Shown here: positions 62,385-64,000 of the stretch, piece by piece | Layout: each line of letters opens with the position of its first letter | Position numbering within the stretch: the stretch's first letter is position 1 | Assembly (NCBI RefSeq): GCF_900176255.2 | Contig: NZ_FXEG02000002.1 | Span: 1-64,000, forward strand | Reading direction: 5' to 3' | Length of the DNA stretch: 64,000 nt | Source of the DNA: Mycobacterium ahvazicum | GTDB taxonomy: Bacteria > Actinomycetota > Actinomycetes > Mycobacteriales > Mycobacteriaceae | The notes under the pieces: generated by a model | Databases searched by the model: none | Told to the model about the DNA's origin: nothing | Seen by the model: only the letters and a program-made list of their open reading frames with translations | Made by a program: the position numbers and the translations under genes

Positions 62385-63170
62385 GTGACGAGACACGCGA
62401 CTTATGTCATCGCCTCCACTCCCCGTTCGGGCAGTTCACTTCTGGCCGCCGGCCTGGTGGCGACCGGAGTTGCCGGGCGGCCCGAGGAGTACTTCACGCC
62501 CGAGCACATTGCGTCCTACAAGGAAGACTTGAACCTTCCCGCGAATTGCTCATGGGACGAATATCTGGCGAAGGTTATGGCGTTCGCGACGACGGAGAAC
62601 GGTGCTCGGGGCGTGAAAATCCATTGGCGCCATGTCGTTTCGCTAGCGCAAGCCCTGGATATTCGTGGCGATCCGGCAGCTGTTCTCGAAAAGCTTTTTC
62701 CCGCAGCGGCTTTCGTCAATATCGTCCGTGCTGATCGGCGTGCGCAGGCCCTATCGCTGTTTCGCGCCGAAGCGACTGGCGAGTGGTTTCGTTCGCACGG
62801 CGCGTCAGGAAGTGTGCGCCCGTGGGGGCTCTATATGGCTCGGTCCACTCCTGGCGAGGGCGCGGCCGATCTCAGCGGCGTCGCGCCGACATACGAGCAG
62901 ATTATCGAGATAGAACGCAATCTTGATGTCGAGCAGGCAGCGTGGATCGATTACTTCACTACTCGCCGTCTGAAGGTTTTGACCGTCCAGTACGAAGAGC
63001 TCGACGCGAATTATCGCGGTGAGATTGCGCGAGTTTTGCAGTTCCTCGGCGCCGAACCCGCGCGCGCCGCCGGCTTGCCCAAACCGCCGCTCGAGCGTCA
63101 GTCCGACCACATCAACGAAAGCTGGCGCCGACTAATCGACCGGCGGCAGCGCGAGTTTCGCGGCTCGTGA
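62385..63170 (+). CDS. Stf0-type sulfotransferase
   Basis: A 261-residue sulfotransferase of the Stf0 family. Stf0 moves sulfate from PAPS to trehalose, the first step of sulfolipid-1 synthesis in M. tuberculosis. The PAPS-binding loop is YVIASTPRSGSSLLAAGL at the N-terminus, with GRPEEYF next (a trehalose-site feature in Stf0). A later FVNIVRADRRAQALSLFRA and YEELDANYRGEIARVLQFLG also fit. The GTG start has GGAGG. In M. tuberculosis the homologue Rv0295c lies beside the sulfatase; here it stands alone. The substrate may be trehalose or another sugar or lipid. Confidence 0.87.
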   Translation: MTRHATYVIASTPRSGSSLLAAGLVATGVAGRPEEYFTPEHIASYKEDLNLPANCSWDEYLAKVMAFATTENGARGVKIHWRHVVSLAQALDIRGDPAAVLEKLFPAAAFVNIVRADRRAQALSLFRAEATGEWFRSHGASGSVRPWGLYMARSTPGEGAADLSGVAPTYEQIIEIERNLDVEQAAWIDYFTTRRLKVLTVQYEELDANYRGEIARVLQFLGAEPARAAGLPKPPLERQSDHINESWRRLIDRRQREFRGS

Positions 63171-63253
63171 TAGCAGCGTCGATGTTGGGATCGGTAGCAC
63201 AACCTTCGGTGTGCACTTACCGCGACGAGATCATTCGCCCCGAGGGAGTTCCC

Positions 63254-63628
63254 ATGAGGTTTGCCGCCATCGCACTTGCCGGCCTTTTGGCCGGCACATC
63301 GCTGACCGCGAGCACCGCCCACGCCGACATGGTGCCTGGGCCGGTGCCGGCCCACATCTATCCGCTGCAGCCACCGCCCGGTCCCGTTGTCAACCCCGAT
63401 CCGGTGGTGGCGGTGCAGGACTTTCAGCGCCACATCTCCGATCTGCACGACAACTGGGACGCTCTGAGCCCGGACGAGCGGAATCAACGGCTGAAGGCCC
63501 TACAGCAGGAGGCCCCGATGGTCGAGGCCGAGACTCGCAATCTGCCGCCGGGTCAGCAGCTGCAGGTCGAGGGCATGCTCTTGTCGGCGATGTTTCAGCT
63601 GACTGATCTTCTGCGGCGCATGCGATAA
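63254..63628 (+). CDS. Small exported protein of unknown function
   Basis: A 124-residue secreted protein. The signal peptide is MRFAAIALAGLLAGTSLTASTAHA (cleavage about residue 24). A Pro-rich stretch (VPGPVPAHIYPLQPPPGPVV) comes next, then a helical domain (DFQRHISDLHDNWDALSPDERNQRLKALQQEAPMVEAET) that may form a coiled coil. There are no Cys. GAGGGAG precedes the ATG. I do not recognise the family. It sits 83 bases after the sulfotransferase gene. Confidence 0.82.
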   Translation: MRFAAIALAGLLAGTSLTASTAHADMVPGPVPAHIYPLQPPPGPVVNPDPVVAVQDFQRHISDLHDNWDALSPDERNQRLKALQQEAPMVEAETRNLPPGQQLQVEGMLLSAMFQLTDLLRRMR

Positions 63629-63677
63629 CTCGGGTGGAGCCGATGGCGGTCGAGTCTCGCGCTTGCGCGCTCATTGA

Positions 63678-63694
63678 ACTATTGATTTAATAGT
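63678..63694. promoter_or_regulatory. AT-rich palindrome upstream of the tautomerase gene
   Basis: ACTATT-GATTT-AATAGT is a perfect 6-5-6 inverted repeat within a roughly 50-base AT-rich tract (63671-63717) that stands out from the GC-rich surroundings. A second ATAGTT follows at 63709. It is likely an operator or promoter for the rightward tautomerase gene, 115 bases ahead. Confidence 0.5.
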
Positions 63695-63809
63695 CTAATT
63701 ACTTAAAGATAGTTTCAGTCAGCGTTAGCGGTACTCCGACCCGGCGGGTTGGCACTGCTCATGTTGATCGACCTATCCCGCCGCCCAGTTCTCGCGAGAG
63801 GGGCCCTCC

Positions 63810-64000
63810 ATGCCCGTGTATCAATGCGTCAGTACTGCGGGGCTGGTGTCCGCCGACGCCCGCGCCCGCATCGCGGAGGGCATAACGCGCTTACATTGCG
63901 AAGTCACTGGCGCACCAGCAGCTTTCGTCAATGTGCTGTTCTCGGAATACGTCAGCGGTGAGTTGTTCACCGGCGGCCAACCGTCCCAGAATTCGTTCAT
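63810..64000 (+). CDS. Tautomerase-superfamily protein (partial, runs off the edge)
   Basis: A frame open to the window end, 63 codons seen. It begins MPVYQCVSTAGLVSADARAR; after the start Met, Pro is the catalytic N-terminal base of the 4-oxalocrotonate tautomerase superfamily. The following GITRLHCEVTGAPAAFVNVLFSEY has the family's helix then strand. The C-terminal part lies beyond 64000, so the subgroup (malonate semialdehyde decarboxylase-like, cis-CaaD-like) is undecided. GAGAGGGG is the ribosome site. Confidence 0.8.
   Translation, partial: MPVYQCVSTAGLVSADARARIAEGITRLHCEVTGAPAAFVNVLFSEYVSGELFTGGQPSQNSF

Noticed and set aside
134..64000. Insertion sequence, prophage, tRNA or rRNA genes
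   Set aside because: No transposase, integrase, phage structural gene or cloverleaf-like sequence was seen; the block follows conserved mycobacterial gene order.

Overview
This window comes from a Mycobacterium, most likely a slow grower. It is GC-rich and carries a complete ESX-3 type VII secretion locus, PE/PPE genes and a mycofactocin-type SDR. From memory, its gene order follows M. tuberculosis H37Rv closely from about Rv0271c (fadE6) to Rv0315 (beta-1,3-glucanase). I cannot name the species.

Layout. Bases 1-133 are a degraded Illumina/Nextera adapter, so base 134 is probably where genomic sequence begins at a contig end. 312-8170 carries lipid/redox metabolism and regulators: fadE6, a 2-hydroxyacid dehydrogenase, a hydrolase, two TetR regulators, a glyoxalase-fold protein and an MpaB-type oxygenase. 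At 8303-8335 a second Nextera adapter lies inside the sequence. A Zur box with a gene start abuts it on the left and the C-terminal third of a PPE-PPW protein on the right, so this junction is very probably a misassembly. 8952-11566 holds a SAM methyltransferase and an intact PPE-PPW gene. 11567-12102 is a dense control region with a PPE start remnant, a Zur box and an IdeR-like box. 12103-26797 is the ESX-3 operon eccA3-eccB3-eccC3-PE5-PPE4-esxG-esxH-espG3-eccD3-mycP3-eccE3, the metal-repressed secretion system needed for siderophore-mediated iron uptake.

26784-38253 keeps the M. tuberculosis-like order: hydrolase, tam, sulfatase, BluB-like flavoprotein, Rv0307c-, PAP2-, Rv0309-, Rv0310c-, Rv0311-, Rv0312- and Rv0313-like genes. 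38308-46096 adds a large cyclase/AAA/TPR protein, an Rv0314c-like membrane protein, an MDR reductase, a Gly-rich PadR-type regulator and two tandem GH16 glucanases. 46097-64000 looks less conserved. It has a GT-C membrane glycosyltransferase, a small gene under a LexA box, a GAP-family membrane protein, a PAP2-diacylglycerol-kinase fusion, an MFS transporter fused to two cyclic-nucleotide domains, a CruF-like carotenoid protein, an L,D-transpeptidase, a secreted trypsin-like protease, a diiron ferritin-like protein behind a perfect CRP site, a MarR/F420-reductase divergon, an Stf0 sulfotransferase and a partial tautomerase at the right edge.

Three regulatory themes stand out: Zn/Fe repression (Zur, IdeR) over PPE/ESX-3; cAMP (a cyclase, a CNB-fused transporter and a CRP site); and several self-contained regulators with visible palindromic operators. 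I found no tRNA, rRNA, CRISPR array, insertion sequence or prophage.
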